From: Dysidea avara
Lineage: Eukaryota; Porifera; Demospongiae; Dictyoceratida; Dysideidae
Assembly: GCF_963678975.1 (NCBI RefSeq)
Contig: NC_089272.1
Coordinates: forward strand, 1-64,000
Length of the DNA: 64,000 nt
Direction: 5' to 3'
Shown: piece after piece, positions 14,401 to 24,977 of the stretch
Layout of the letters: each line of letters starts with the position of its first letter
Numbering within the stretch: the stretch's first letter is position 1
Notes under the pieces: generated by a model
Told to the model about the DNA's origin: nothing
What the model saw: only the letters and a program-made list of their open reading frames with translations
Databases searched by the model: none
Made by a program: the position numbers and the translations under genes

Positions 14401-14539
14401 CCATTCCCACCAAATATTATTATGACAGGAATCCGAGAGAAGTAACCCATGCCATGGTGAACTCTAGGTGGAGGAAGTGGTTGATCTGGAAAGGCAGGTA
14501 TAATCTTCTGCCATGTGAAGGACTGGGCAAAAGCCCTAC
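5419..14539 (-). CDS. Kelch-repeat/cytochrome b561 transmembrane protein (5' end missing)
   Basis: Seven minus-strand exons join in frame through GT-AG introns: 14340-14539, 9832-10244, 6972-7196, 6820-6922, 6521-6771, 6111-6416, 5419-5785. The first five encode kelch repeats: glycine pairs followed by a distant Trp, such as FGGNGEGGTLNDTWAFDLSDN, and VLYGGDD. The last two encode a cytochrome b561 core with about five membrane helices. Its heme-type histidines are visible in LHLHGILLSVAWG, VIHVVLQ, FPHAIIGIILQ and ELWHKSTGY, and the QPINGFLRPHK loop is typical. The family is expected to act in transmembrane electron transfer at a cell membrane with extracellular or lumenal kelch blades; this is inferred. 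The 6521 to 6416 junction uses an acceptor 18 bases after a perfect TACTAAC branch site. The upstream exon, with any signal peptide, was not found: the exon at 14539 opens at an acceptor, although an ATG at 14579 is in frame. Intron lengths range from 48 bp to 4.1 kb, the long ones full of transposons. Confidence 0.88.
8832..8989. mobile_element. Small palindromic MITE
   Basis: The ends CCGTAATTCACTTTATTTTC and GAAAAAAAGCTAATTACGG are inverted copies, and the interior is also partly self-complementary. It lies within a kelch gene intron. No clear target duplication beyond a possible TA. Family not recognised. Confidence 0.5.
9394..9574. repeat. Foldback repeat, 55-bp arms
   Basis: 9394-9448 and 9520-9574 are inverted copies (AGGACTAGAAATGGTACGTT at the outer edge) with only one or two differences, around a 71-base loop. 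It lies in an intron of the kelch/b561 gene. It could fold into a long hairpin in RNA of either strand. Confidence 0.85.
10360..10803. mobile_element. Second hAT-like MITE of the 1872 family
   Basis: Starts TAGACCCCGGCCTATTATGC and ends in the inverse (GCATAATCGGCTGGGGCCTA). It is flanked by the 8-bp duplication TTGAGAAT (10352-10359 and 10804-10811). The interior shares TTATGCT runs and CTCTATTAGAGTA motifs with the copy at 1872-2296. The TIRs have diverged at the fourth to eighth positions. It lies in the 4.1-kb kelch gene intron. Confidence 0.83.
11845..12366. mobile_element. hAT-like MITE, CAGTGTTGGG ends
   Basis: Starts CAGTGTTGGGCAAGTTACTT and ends ACTCCCAACACTG. It has an exact 8-bp duplication CATATTCA on each side (11837-11844 and 12367-12374). 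The interior is almost wholly made of variations of GTTACT/AGTAAC, a structure known from widespread animal hAT-type MITEs. No coding capacity. Confidence 0.88.
12650..13210 (+). pseudogene. Decayed SAP/SWIM-type gene fragment
   Basis: Plus-strand frames contain GREPSSLKIPELKRWLQC, a SAP-like block. They continue to ECGCPAGKGP, the start of a SWIM-like zinc motif whose second half (CKH) is degraded. After a frameshift, LGQLPEFLTSTDRQQQWHRP follows. This order is known from multicopy metazoan genes that carry a YqaJ-type exonuclease further on, but that domain is not visible here. Stops and at least two frameshifts show it is dead. It sits inside the kelch gene intron. Confidence 0.65.
13473..14182. 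mobile_element. hAT-like MITE with internal GTGGGYGTGGCT repeats
   Basis: Ends CAGCGTTGAAACTGGGTC and GACCTGGTTTCAACACTG are inverted copies, and the exact 8-bp duplication GTTCCTAT flanks it (13465-13472 and 14183-14190). Subterminal GACCCGGAT occurs many times near both ends. The middle carries five GTGGGTGTGGCT/GTGGGCGTGGCT motifs about 40-110 bp apart. No intact ORF. Confidence 0.87.
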
Positions 14540-14669
14540 CTGTAACAATATTATCATTTGATGAAATGGACACAGCCATATAGTCATCCTATGTGTCAGC
14601 TGAAACCATAGGATATGTGTACACTAATATAATGCCAAGATGATCCTTAGTAGTGTTGTTCTAGTACCA

Positions 14670-14862
14670 GCTTGTTATTTCAGTTCCAGTTCCAGTTCTA
14701 GAATCATAAACCTTTGGAATTACAGTTCCGGTTCCAGTTCTAGAACTATAACTGTTAGAATTACAGTTCTAGTTCTAGTTCTGGAACCATAACCTTTAGA
14801 ATTACAGTTCTAGTTCTAGTTCTAGAACTACAACCTTTAAGATTACAGTTCTGTTTTTTAGT
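14670..14862. repeat. 41-bp minisatellite, about 4.5 copies
   Basis: Units begin GAATTACAGTTCTAGTTCTA and end near ATAACCTTTA. Inside each unit is a shorter TTCTAG/TTCCAG hexamer repetition. The variants are mostly C/T changes. Confidence 0.85.
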
Positions 14863-14879
14863 TCTGCATAATTAGTTTA

Positions 14880-15493
14880 GTGCTCCATTCCTAAAACAAT
14901 ACACAGTGTGCGCTAAACTATGGTTTTGATTTGAATGTGTTATGTATCTAGGCAGAGCAACTACCACAAAACTAACTATACATGCAAAGCATTGATGCTC
15001 CAAGGCTTTATTATGACGGATGATTTAATTATCAAACATTAAACTAGCACATTTCAGAGTAGCAGAAGCACCTAGGTAGTGAGAATTATTGGTTTCACTT
15101 CTGAATCAGTGTTGCATTGGGTGTATACAATCACTGGACTGGACTAGTGGATAGACCATGGACTGGACAAGTTTCTTTCTTTTTATTACAAGTATTTAGG
15201 AAACTGGTTGTAACTACAGTATTTTTTCCACAGCAGCACTAAATTTAGACTATACATGTATGTGGACCTGTCAACTTACGTGCAGCTTGTATATGGAAAA
15301 GCAAGATCGACAGACAAACTACAGCTATACTTAATTTTGCTTACTCGAATTCCCATAGCTTGTGTTAGAGGATGCATATCGATCATCACTACTATATATT
15401 AAATGTTAAAAACAAGAAGATGGACGCACACGCACATACACAGCTAAGAGTTTAACTGTAAATGGAAGTATTTAATACTACAATTTTTAACAG
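14880..15493. other. No gene seen
   Basis: AT-rich DNA between the minisatellite and the Gypsy remnant. It contains one copy of the dispersed GGACTGGACTAGTGG motif near 15132. Confidence 0.4.
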
Positions 15494-17690
15494 CTATTTT
15501 GCATGTGTGGACACAGCATCAACAGAGATCTGCACTGCACCTAAACCTCTAGAGCTAGCATCAACAGAGATCTTAGTTGGTCGGCTGGGATCAAAGTACT
15601 TTAACACAGGGGCTTTAGTAACCAGGTTCCCTAGTGCCACATAGCTCTTTGCTTGATCATTCTGCCAGTGCCAGTCAACATCTTTTTCTAGCAGTGTTCG
15701 CGATGGTGCTACAACATGGGAAAGATTAGGGATGAATTTGCTTAAGTAGGTCAACATACCTAAAAATCGTTGCAACTCTTCTTTGTTCTTTAGTGAGGGC
15801 ATGTTCATTATGGCTTCTGTCTCTTTGGGGTCTGGTCTTAAATCATCTTTACTAAGGATATGACCAATGTAGCTGATTTTATCCTTTCTTATTTGGCACT
15901 TTTGCTTGTTCAGCTTGAGGTTTCGTTGCCTTGCTCCGTCGAGAACCTGCATCAGGTGGATGTCATGTTGCTTGGTGTTCTCTCCCCAGATGAGATCATC
16001 GATTACAACTTCAACGCCTTCAATATCTTCAAACATTTCGGACATATGCTTTTGGAAGATGTCTTGTGATGATGACAGTCCAAAGGGAAGGCGTTTAAAC
16101 ATGTATCTTCCAAATGGAGTATGAAAGTACACAGTTTAGAACTGGGTGGGTCTAACTTCACCTGCCAGAAGTCTGAACTGGCATCCAGGATGGAAAAAAC
16201 TTTGGCATTAGGCATTTGGGTAATAATCTCATCAATTGTCCTCATTGGCTCTTTTAATGGCTTTGTTTAGGTCACGTGGATCTATGCAGTTCGCAATTTT
16301 CCATTCAGTTTTACAATGGTCACCATGCTGTTTACTCAATCGGTTGACTCATCTACTTTCTGTATGACATTTAGTTGTTCCATACAGCAAGCTCTTGTTG
16401 GATTTTGGGTCTAAGAGTGACTGGAAATTTTCTGGGTGGATGTACGACAGGTTGGCATGCTGTGTTTACATTGATATGGTAAACGGCATTGGTTATGCAG
16501 CCCAATCCTTCAAAAACATCAGAGTATAAATCCATCAAATCAGTATGGTTTCCAATTGCATCAATTCGTTGTCTGTGCAGGTGTGTAGCCCTAGTATGTT
16601 TGGAACTGCTTCATCGACAACTTCAAATTCAATAGAGTAACACTTGTGTTTGTGCTGGCATAGAATGGTGGTCTTACCACAAGCTTGCAAACGCTGGCCT
16701 CAACTTGGTGGATGATGAGCATAGTGGTTTGGCTAGATGGTTGTACATTTGTTTGGAGATTACATTTCACTGAGCTCATGTGTCCATCTTAAACATAACA
16801 GTTTGGTCATTGATCAATATACCTACTTTCCAGTCTGATGCTTTGGGATTGTCTGTGTGGATCATGCCAATAAACAGGTCATCAGAGGAGTCTGAATATT
16901 TGTGTTCAATAGCATGGACTCTATAGTGGTGCTTCTTTGGGGGAACTAGACAGACTCTAGCAAAATGATTTCATCAGCCACAGCTATAGCATTCTGCTCC
17001 TTGTGCTGGACATGATTGGTGTTGGTTATGCTGGGTACCACACCTGTCACAGGAGTGTTTACGTGGTTCACTTTTTTGTCGCTTTTGAATGCGGTGGACA
17101 TCATATTCAACTGTTTCTCTGTCCGTGTTGCTTGCGCCGAGAATCTTCATCTGGGTCGCTGTGGTTTTATTGGCTCTACATATTATGTCCAAAGCCTTTT
17201 GTAAGGTTAAATCACTTTCTTTTAGTAGTCTGGAGCGAGTCTTACCACAAATAATTCCACAAACGATGCAATCTCTGATAAGGCTATCCTTCAGTTCAGA
17301 AAAATCACATGATCGCACTTTAGTTTGTAAATCAGTATCATATTGATCGATGGTTTTACCTACACGCTGATTACATGTGCTAAACACATGTCTCTCCCAG
17401 GTGACATTTTTGCATAGAATACAAAAGGTGTAAAATTTTTCCATGATTATATCTACCTTCGATTTATCATCGGCATTTTCCCATGTGAATGTGTTGTACA
17501 CCTCCAGTGTGTCAGCTCCAGCGACATGAAGGAACGTGGTGGCCTGAACTTTGGCATCTTTCTTTGTGAGACCATTGGCCATTGAAAATATTTGAAAATG
17601 CTGCTTCCGTCTGGTCTAGTTATCGGCAATGTTGCCATCTAAACTAAGCGGTTCAGGCGGATTAAGTTTATCCATCTTCTGACACCATGT
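15494..17690 (-). mobile_element. Broken Ty3/Gypsy retrotransposon (gag, protease, partial RT)
   Basis: Reading right to left: primer-binding site at 17687-17672, gag from an ATG at 17675 with one in-frame TAG, and a Cys-His knuckle near 17000 (CDRCGTQHNQHQSCP). A protease with stops follows, in which the DTGA motif reads DT-stop-A near 16785. Reverse transcriptase comes next with FGRYMFKRLPFGLSSS, an IDD catalytic pair (VVIDDLIWG), and LGMLTYLSKFIPN. It ends inside RNase H just after VDASSRGLGAV, where ISVDA is re-read because of a short duplication at 15520-15570. The RNase H remainder, integrase and 3' LTR are missing. This is an animal K02A2.6-like lineage. No paired LTR was found. Confidence 0.9.
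17672..17687 (-). other. Primer-binding site of the Gypsy element
   Basis: On the minus strand TGGTGTCAGAAG follows an LTR-like end GTTACA. It is complementary to the 3' end of a tRNA ending CTTCTGACACCA, a PBS used by many Ty3/Gypsy elements. Confidence 0.6.
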
Positions 17691-19235
17691 AACATTCGAC
17701 ATGCAACCAACGCATTAATAATCTAGAATCTTCTACAATCAATATGTCAGAGTACAAATCATGTGCTTAACGTAATTACATATATTACATTTAATACTGC
17801 AAAAGGATGAGTTTGCATCATGCACAACATAGTGCAACATGACAGAGCTGAGACGCAGTACATACAAAACAGTACAGCACTGTGGCAGATTTAATGCCGT
17901 CGCCAATCCTGCATCTTGCATGGCCAGACCACTACTAGTACTGACATAAAGTATGGTTTTTACTCCAGCTGCATCGATTTGTTCACTATACTTTAAAGTC
18001 GGATAGTTTCTATTGTACCACTTTGTAGTTACCCAAATATCATTTCACTCAAAACAATTATGTATACATATTTCAGATTCACGAATATCTTGAGAAAGAG
18101 AAATTTGTGGCAACCAGGATAACACCAATTAAAGCTCAATACACGATAATCTGTTCATCATTTGGACAATACAGGAACACCATCATTTGCATAACATTTC
18201 ACATGGAACATTTTGATGATTCTAATAGATTTATTATTGATTTCATGACATATGTTTGGATCATCCCAAATTCATTGCTAGATTCTTTTAACTTATTCAC
18301 GAGTGATTCTAACAAGCCATAGTGAGCACTCGACTATCACTCATCAAAATGATGCCAAAGTTGGAGGTTAAACATGCAGAGCAAGATCTTGCAAAATATT
18401 TCTTGTATCATAAGTGGTGCATGGCACTAAATGGAGTATTGACTAACGACCTTCCCTAGTGTTTGTACGTTCTTTTATCACGCTTTCACACCTTATTTAT
18501 AAGACATCTGCCAATTATAATGTCTTAGCATGGGCTTTATCTGGAACTAGTCTCACATAGTTTAACTATTAATAGCTCTCCAGAATTAATCCAGATTTTT
18601 ACAAAGATTTTATTTAAGTAATTCCGTATTCGTACAAAAGTTCAAATGATTCAATCTATCAGCAATAGCCTGTCCGTGATGATTCATTTTAACAGAAAAC
18701 CTACAAAAATGAAAAATAAATAACAGCAAAGCCTTTAATCAGCAAATACTAGAAATTTTAAGAATCAAGTACTGTAGATAAACAAGGAAGGTCGCCTACA
18801 CCTGAAGATACACTAGTGGACATTTAAACCCTAATTCCATCTACATTGTACTTGCTTGTTTACACATTACTATATATGACTGGTAAGTTTGCACATTACT
18901 ATGACTGGTAAGTTTGTATAGAAGAAAGAATAATGCTAGACTTATTGTCTGAACATGCACACATCCCAACTATTAATTATTACTGAAACATAGTGAAGTG
19001 GCCATTATGCTTCGTTTTCAACTATGTTCAGCCTGATACACAGCGCTAAAATAAAGAACAGCATGAGGGGGGCCTCTACGTAGGTCTGCAATCAATCCAG
19101 TCACAATGGAAAACGTGGACAATTCTCATTACGATCATGGGGAAGCAATCACACAATATATAAATAATAATAATAATAATAATATCAACCCACAAACTGC
19201 TGATCATACATAAGTATTTTAGTGAAATTGATGAT
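17691..19235. other. No gene recognised
   Basis: May include a remnant of the Gypsy 5' LTR, but no partner copy is present to define it. A (TAA)n run lies at about 19160-19185. Nothing else is supported. Confidence 0.35.
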
Positions 19236-20290
19236 GTGGACATGCTCTATGAACCTCGATTTTTAGGTGGACGTGGACTTCTTTCAGTCCAAGACACAAT
19301 TAGTATTGAGGTAGCTACCATTTCAAGTTATTTGCCATCAGTTGAAGAGCCATTACTGATGGCTGTACAGGATTATGGGTGGTTCCCTCATACTGATGGT
19401 GGTGATAAACCCTCAGTTTCTAAATCTTCTCTACAAACAAATCATTTTAATTTGTGGAAATCCAAGCCTTTACATGGTCAGTTTATGATAGATGTTCAGG
19501 AAGAAATGGACATTACCTTGCAATGGTCCTGACTAACTTCAGGTTCCTTAATGCCTGAAACAGAGGGATTTGTATTGGCAGCACAGGATCAGGCTATCAC
19601 TACAAATGCTCTGAGATGTAACATTTTCCACTTACCTGTCACCCCTCCTGTTGTCGTTGTGGCCAACATGATGAAACCATTGACCATCTTATAAGCAGTT
19701 GTGAAGTAATTGTTCAGAGATTATACAAGCGCCGTCATGATAAGGTAGCAAGAATGTTGCATTGGGAGTTAGCCAAATTGGAAGGATTTGAAGTTATACC
19801 GCAATGGTGGAACCATAAACTTTAACCAAGTATGTGTGGCAGTGCTAGCAAGTTATTATGGGATTTCACTATTACGACAGACCACCATCTTATTCACAAC
19901 AGGCCTGACATTGTTCATGTGAGCAATAGAAACCATGTGTATCTAATAGATGTTGCTATTCCTGGTGATGGACGCATGGCTTTAAAGTTTCAGGAGAAGA
20001 TGCAGGAGTATACAGACTTAAAATTTGAAGTGAGGAAGATGTGGCAGCAACCAATAACTGTGGTACCTGTTATCCTGGGAACATTGGGATCAATTCCATT
20101 CTCTCTAACAAACTTTTTGAAGCTGCTTGGACTGTACAGTAAACAACTAGTGTTAAGGATGCAGAAGAGTGTACTGTTAAGTTCTACCCACATTCTTAGA
20201 AGACATTTGATCTGACTGATGCCTGATATGTCGGTGACAATCAGGATGTTTTTCATACATTTATGCATTGTATTGTAATCTTTTAACAAA
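19236..20290 (+). pseudogene. Decayed R2-type LINE 3' end with restriction-like endonuclease
   Basis: The first block (LYEPRFLGGRGLLSVQDTI) is the post-RT segment. A frame change leads to LMPETEGFVLAAQDQA, then a CCHC finger (CRCGQHDETIDHLISSC near 19655-19705) and YKRRHDKVARMLHWELAK. At 19832-20215 comes a restriction-like endonuclease core with NRPDIVHVSNRNHVYLIDVA, a downstream Lys and Tyr (KMQEYTDLK), VVPVILGTLG and the LLSSTHILRRHL tail. The order finger then PD-(D/E)XK-like core fits R2/Dong-type LINEs. At least two frameshifts make it inactive. A short A/T-rich tail follows near 20285. Confidence 0.85.
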
Positions 20291-20384
20291 TAATAATAAA
20301 ACAGCACTACCGCAACTCATTTGTCAGCAAAGAGAAAAGGGACACAAAGGAGGACAAAGGTAAGTCCATGATGCATCATTGCAT

Positions 20385-20560
20385 GCACTGCGGCATGCCA
20401 AAAGGCACCTGTCAGGCTGAAGTGACGTCAAACAGTGAAGCTTGTAACCTTAACCACTACTGGGTTATACTTGACTGAAGCCATCAGTCAGTCAGTGCAC
20501 TTTAAAAAATGTAGCGAGTCTAGCGACCCAATGGAAGCATTTCGAGGCACTTTTGGGCTT
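20385..20560. repeat. Dispersed repeat, copy 1
   Basis: GGCATGCCAAAAGGCACCTG followed by GCTGAAG and a GTCAGTCAGT run is shared with the copy at 38884-39115. Family not recognised. Confidence 0.6.
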
Positions 20561-20914
20561 GGTTATACTTCACCAATACTGCCAAGGTGCAAGTTAAACT
20601 ATCTGCAAGTGAAACTATCTGCAGCTGCTAAACTGCTTGGACTAATCACCTAATTTGTCATTGCAGCTGACCTCAAATTTCTGTTTAAGCCAAACTTCCT
20701 GATATGACAGGGAAAGGCAACTGTTCTGGCCACACAAGACTAGCCGCTGCATGCACCATAAATAGGCACTCCTTTCTATAGATAAAGAAGAAGAATATAA
20801 TTATGGCAGTGGATACTGAACCCAAAGTCGGTTCAATAAGCCGTACTGGCTATTGAACTGACAGTAAAACTTAGACAAAAAGGGTCACTAAACAAAACAA
20901 AACCACAAAACTCA

Positions 20915-20995
20915 GCCAGGGCTTGAGCCGTGGATTACTGGAGCTTTAGGCAAGTGTACTAACCACTGTGCTACCACTGCTAGCTATCCACCTCC
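20915..20995 (-). repeat. tRNA-derived SINE-like fragment
   Basis: On the minus strand AGCACAGTGGTTAGTACACT resembles a pol III A box. GGCTCAAGCCC, about 40 bases on, resembles a B box. The segment looks like the head of a tRNA-derived SINE rather than a folded tRNA: the acceptor stem does not close. Confidence 0.5.
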
Positions 20996-21136
20996 CTTAC
21001 TTTTCTACTATATAAATGTTACTCAAGTAGTAGTCTAGTCTCAGTATAATATTATAGTAAGAGCGTAACCTAAAGGTGAAGAAAAAAAAACAAAACTGAA
21101 CCCAAACCTAACCTAACACTAATATTACTTTTTGCG

Positions 21137-21253
21137 GCCCCTAAAGCCGAATGTTTGAGGCAACTACTAGACGTGGCCCCTAAAGTTGAATGCTCAGGGC
21201 AACTATCAGACGCATCCCCTAAAGTAGAATGCTCGGGGCAACTACTAGACACA
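21137..21253. repeat. 39-bp minisatellite, three copies
   Basis: Units start CCCCTAAAGYNGAATGYT and contain GGCAACTAYYAGACG. Because 39 is divisible by three, the minus strand reads an apparent repeat peptide, which is not evidence of a gene. Confidence 0.85.
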
Positions 21254-21473
21254 AAAATGAAAACTTTTCGGTTCAGTAACCACTTCCTATTGTTATTTAT
21301 TTATAATTGCTCCGTCATACAATGATGATTCTGCAATATCTCAAACAAAACATTCTATTCTTGGATGGCTATTAACAGTTCAGATAATTGCATTTAATAT
21401 TTCCGAATAGCTAATACAGCTCCAATTTCAATTTATATTTCAGTAGCTAACCTAAGTAAACTTTATAGGGCAG

Positions 21474-22240
21474 GTTCCAGGTAGTCTCATGCCCAGACTG
21501 CTTTTTCCTTTTTGTGGGGATGGAGCTTAGTAGAGCGATAGTTGCACAATTTTTGATACAATTATGAGACTCCATATAAGTTGTACTCCTTGTGGAATAA
21601 TTTTCTGGATATACAGCCATCACATATTTGACCTTTGGTGACCTTTACAGCCATTTTTGTATTGAAAATTCATCATTTCTGTCTTTATCTCCCTGAGGCA
21701 TCATTTTGTACAGTTTCAAATTAAAGGTGCTGCTAAAACAAACTACTCGGCTTTTATTTGAAGTAAATAGGTGATTGCATTCCAAAGTTATGATCATTTA
21801 TATTAACGAAATTCTATGAATTACTTGCCCATTAGTAATTTATACCCCAAGGGCAAAAAATTTCATGACTTACAAAAATGATCATAACTTTGTAGTGGAA
21901 TGAGATAGCTACTAACTTTTAGTCTGTATCTTATATCAACACCTTTAATTTGATACCATGTTTTAACAGTGTAAAATAATGCCTCAGGGAGATAAAAACA
22001 AAAATGATTAAGTTTCAGTGAAAAATGGCTCTAAAGGTCACCAAAGGTCAAATCAGTGGCTCTATATCAAAAAAAACATAATTATTATGTCACGAGGAGC
22101 ACAAGTTGTGTGGAAAGTTTCATAATTGTATCACAAAGTGCACGAAATGTCCATTTTTGGTGCTATGCCGCTCTACTAGCTCCGCCCCACACAAAGAAAT
22201 TCCTGCCTGGGCACGAGATTAGGTCCCCGGCGCCATCCGT
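21474..22240. mobile_element. Large foldback element with arms of about 350 bp
   Basis: The outer left sequence TAGTCTCATGCCCAGACTGC matches the inverse of GGGCACGAGATTA at 22210-22235. Homology continues inward through TAGTAGAGCG/CGCTCTACTA, GACCTTTGGTGACC/GGTCACCAAAGGTC and TCTCCCTGAGGCATCATT/AATGCCTCAGGGAGA to the middle near 21830. Arms have diverged by many substitutions. No coding capacity and no clear target duplication. Confidence 0.8.
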
Positions 22241-23022
22241 ACTGAGATATATACATAGCTATCTAAGACACGCATGATGCAGCCAGATTATATCGAGAGA
22301 ACTGAATTAGTCAGCTACAGTCGCACCGCTGGTTGGTGCACCGGTGGTCTGGCTTCCCGAGACTAGTGCGCCGAGTCATAGATAGATGAACTAGGAGATC
22401 AGTGAAAGTCAGTTGCAATCAGTATAATAATCAAGGTCCAGTGCCCAACCGGTAATGCAGCCTCCTTTTGGGATGAGAAAGGGCGACTCAAGAAAACCTA
22501 TAACCACGCACGCGCATCATGATTTTGTGTCCTGTCATGTCAGTAGCTAAGTGTCGCAACAAATATAGTCACACAACAAGTATTAACTCACTAATGAAGA
22601 ATGAACAGAGAACAATCAACAGCAGTTTGAACATCTTGAACAACGATATTCCGCCACGCCCCTACTATTTGTCGTCACACCCCTTGAAAGTATTCACGTG
22701 ATCAGCATCCTATTCTTGTCCACACTGCACTGATCTTCTAGTTGACTGGACGGTAAACTCAACTATGATCTGTGTCACTGTAACCAAACTTAGTCACTTG
22801 TAAAGCTTTGTGGTCAATTATACGGTAATTTGTACCATAGATTGTATAGGGCGCGAAACAGTAAGTTAATAAAGTCTAGGGGCGGCCGTGCGGCTGCAGG
22901 GTGCTTGCCGCGTTTCATGCGCTGTAGACTAGCAGTTGCCAGTAGGCATAATAGATAAAGTGTCAGAACAGGAAAAACACAAAAGCTTTACAACTCAAAA
23001 TACAATGTCAACATGTTATACT
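22241..23022. other. No gene recognised
   Basis: Locally GC-richer DNA with no supported exon. It is the region just downstream of the minus gene at 23023. Confidence 0.35.
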
Positions 23023-24937
23023 TTAATACCAAGCCTCGGGGGGTTTCTCCCCATTAGGGTAATAATGTCTGATGTAGCGGCACTTTTTGATTTGATCAAA
23101 CATCACCGAGAGTGAGTCACTATCACCACCACCACTAACAGCTGCTATTTGTTCCTTCTTTGCTTCATCGTCTGATCCACTACTCATGCTGTCTTCATCA
23201 CGATACCCACTAGGAGTTGGTGGAGGACTGACGATGATCAGATTAGTACCACTATCATTGTAGAATTGCTCAAAAGAATTAGGACCATCATTGCGGCTCT
23301 TTGTACTAGTGTTGGCAACTGCACTCATCCCCAGTAACTGTGAGGCTTTCTTCAGTGTGGCCTTATCTGTGCAACATTAATATCATTTACAACTGATCAA
23401 GTTTGCCCTTATAACTACTACGTAAAAGGGGTATCAACTCCATGCACCCATGCATCAATACATGTGAGTCCATCTCACTGTGGACTCTGACAAGATGGGA
23501 GATTTTCATATAACTTGCACTGTTACATGCTATTGGGTAGTGTTCAATCTGGTGCCACCTGCCACTTTGCTAAAATTAAAAGTCTGGTAAAATACAGACC
23601 CCATATCAGTTTTAGAGCAGAAATTCCACACTAACCAACCAATCCATGCCAGTGACATTCATACACATATTGCCTTGGCAACACAATACTTTTATCTCTT
23701 TGCAAAAAGGCAGGAGACACCAGACTAGGGATCATGTGAGCTACAAGATTTACATACTGGCCTGGGAAAGCTGAAAGTGGGACATAGCCGAGTCCTACAC
23801 CACTGCATAGTATAGTGTACACCAACCTCTAGTAACTGTATATACTGCGGGAGAAATGATGAATCACATTGAAAATCTACAAAAGAAATCAGCCCTCTTA
23901 TAACAGCTGTACCATGCACTTTGATCAAGGTATCAGTAGGGATGCCATGGCCTCAGCTGGTAGCTGACTAGCAGCTATAGCATGGAGGTGGTAGATATTT
24001 AACAAATTTATAATGTGGCTACCATAATAGTGACTCATTTATTCAGTGTTAAAAAAAACATAAAACACTCATAACTAAGTAGTATAGCCACTTTAAACCC
24101 TGTTGGTATTATAATGGGTGCATGTAAAGCTAACAACGTACCTGTAGTATTGTGGTGTGCACTAATAACAGTATGTGATGAAGTGATCGGTGGTAGTCTG
24201 AGTGGATCATGTGAGCTACTGAAATCAACAGAGCTGTGGGTATCACGTGAGCCACTCAACATATCATGTGATTTGCTAGTTAAGTTACGAGCACTACCAG
24301 AACTCTTTAATGCTAGACCAGGTGACTTGCTAGCAACATGGTATTGGTTAGCAACTGGAGAGTTGAAGGCCCTGGGCAGTTTAGTCCTGACTACCTTACG
24401 AACACTGAGTGGTGTAGACACATATGGAGACCTGTCATCAGATGTAGTAGGGGGTGGGGCAACAGGTGGTTGCAGTTCAGTAGTACTTGTGGTGTATGTC
24501 ACATCAGTATCAGAATCAGTTGTTCGGTCCACACTGAATGAGGCAGCACGAGTACGACCACCCGCTCTGAGGTATGCTTCAGCTGTGGAGTCTACAGTCA
24601 AACAAGTATTATTAGCAAACAAACTTTGTCTTTTTACAAGAAGTCTATCTTCACCGTCCACTGATCTAACTTGACGTGTGATTAGCGGGCTCTCTGCTTT
24701 GCGCCGTCCTTCTATGTTTCTCAGGGACATGCGCAATGCTTGTTGATTGTTGCTAAGATTGGTCACTGCGGTTTTCGCTTGTTTTTCGATCTTCGATATC
24801 TCCTTTTGTAGCTGAAGATGGTTCCTGGATAAATCAGATCTAGTCCGGGGTAGTTCCTCTACAAAGTGCCGACTATGCGTCAATGGTGCGCGAGTTGCGC
24901 GCAGTCTCGCTTGGACGGTGGGGCTGCCTGAAGCCAT
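23023..24937 (-). CDS. Two-exon gene, 379 aa, function unknown
   Basis: Exon 1 is 24937-24142 (ATG at 24937, 265 codons plus one base; donor GTACGT). Exon 2 is 23366-23023 (acceptor TTGCACAG). The join keeps phase 1 and gives Asp-Lys-Ala. Residues about 30-85 look like a basic alpha-helical coiled-coil segment (LQLQKEISKIEKQAK). The middle is Ser/Thr/Pro-rich and disordered-looking, with a proline run APPPTTSD. The C-terminus has an acidic Ser-rich stretch (SGSDDEAKKEQ), a Gly-Gly-Gly-Asp segment, and an aromatic-basic end KKCRYIRHYYPNGEKPPEAW. No catalytic motif, signal peptide or membrane helix is visible. I do not recognise the family. The continuous 265-codon frame ending at a strong donor and the phase-matched second exon make it a credible gene. 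It is transcribed away from the gene at 24978. Confidence 0.85.
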
Positions 24938-24977
24938 ACCAACAATTTAATCACGTGATAATTATCAGTCAGCAGAA
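24938..24977. promoter_or_regulatory. Bidirectional promoter interval with CACGTG E-box
   Basis: Only 40 bases separate the start codons of two divergent genes. The interval contains TCACGTGA, a palindromic E-box (CACGTG at 24952-24957). Binding is inferred and not shown. Confidence 0.6.

Noticed and set aside
20915..20995. Functional tRNA gene
   Set aside because: A- and B-box resemblance exists but no cloverleaf with a paired acceptor stem could be drawn.
21070..21252. Repeat peptide gene (CPEHSTLG units)
   Set aside because: Results from a 39-bp minisatellite divisible by three, only three units, no splice or promoter support.
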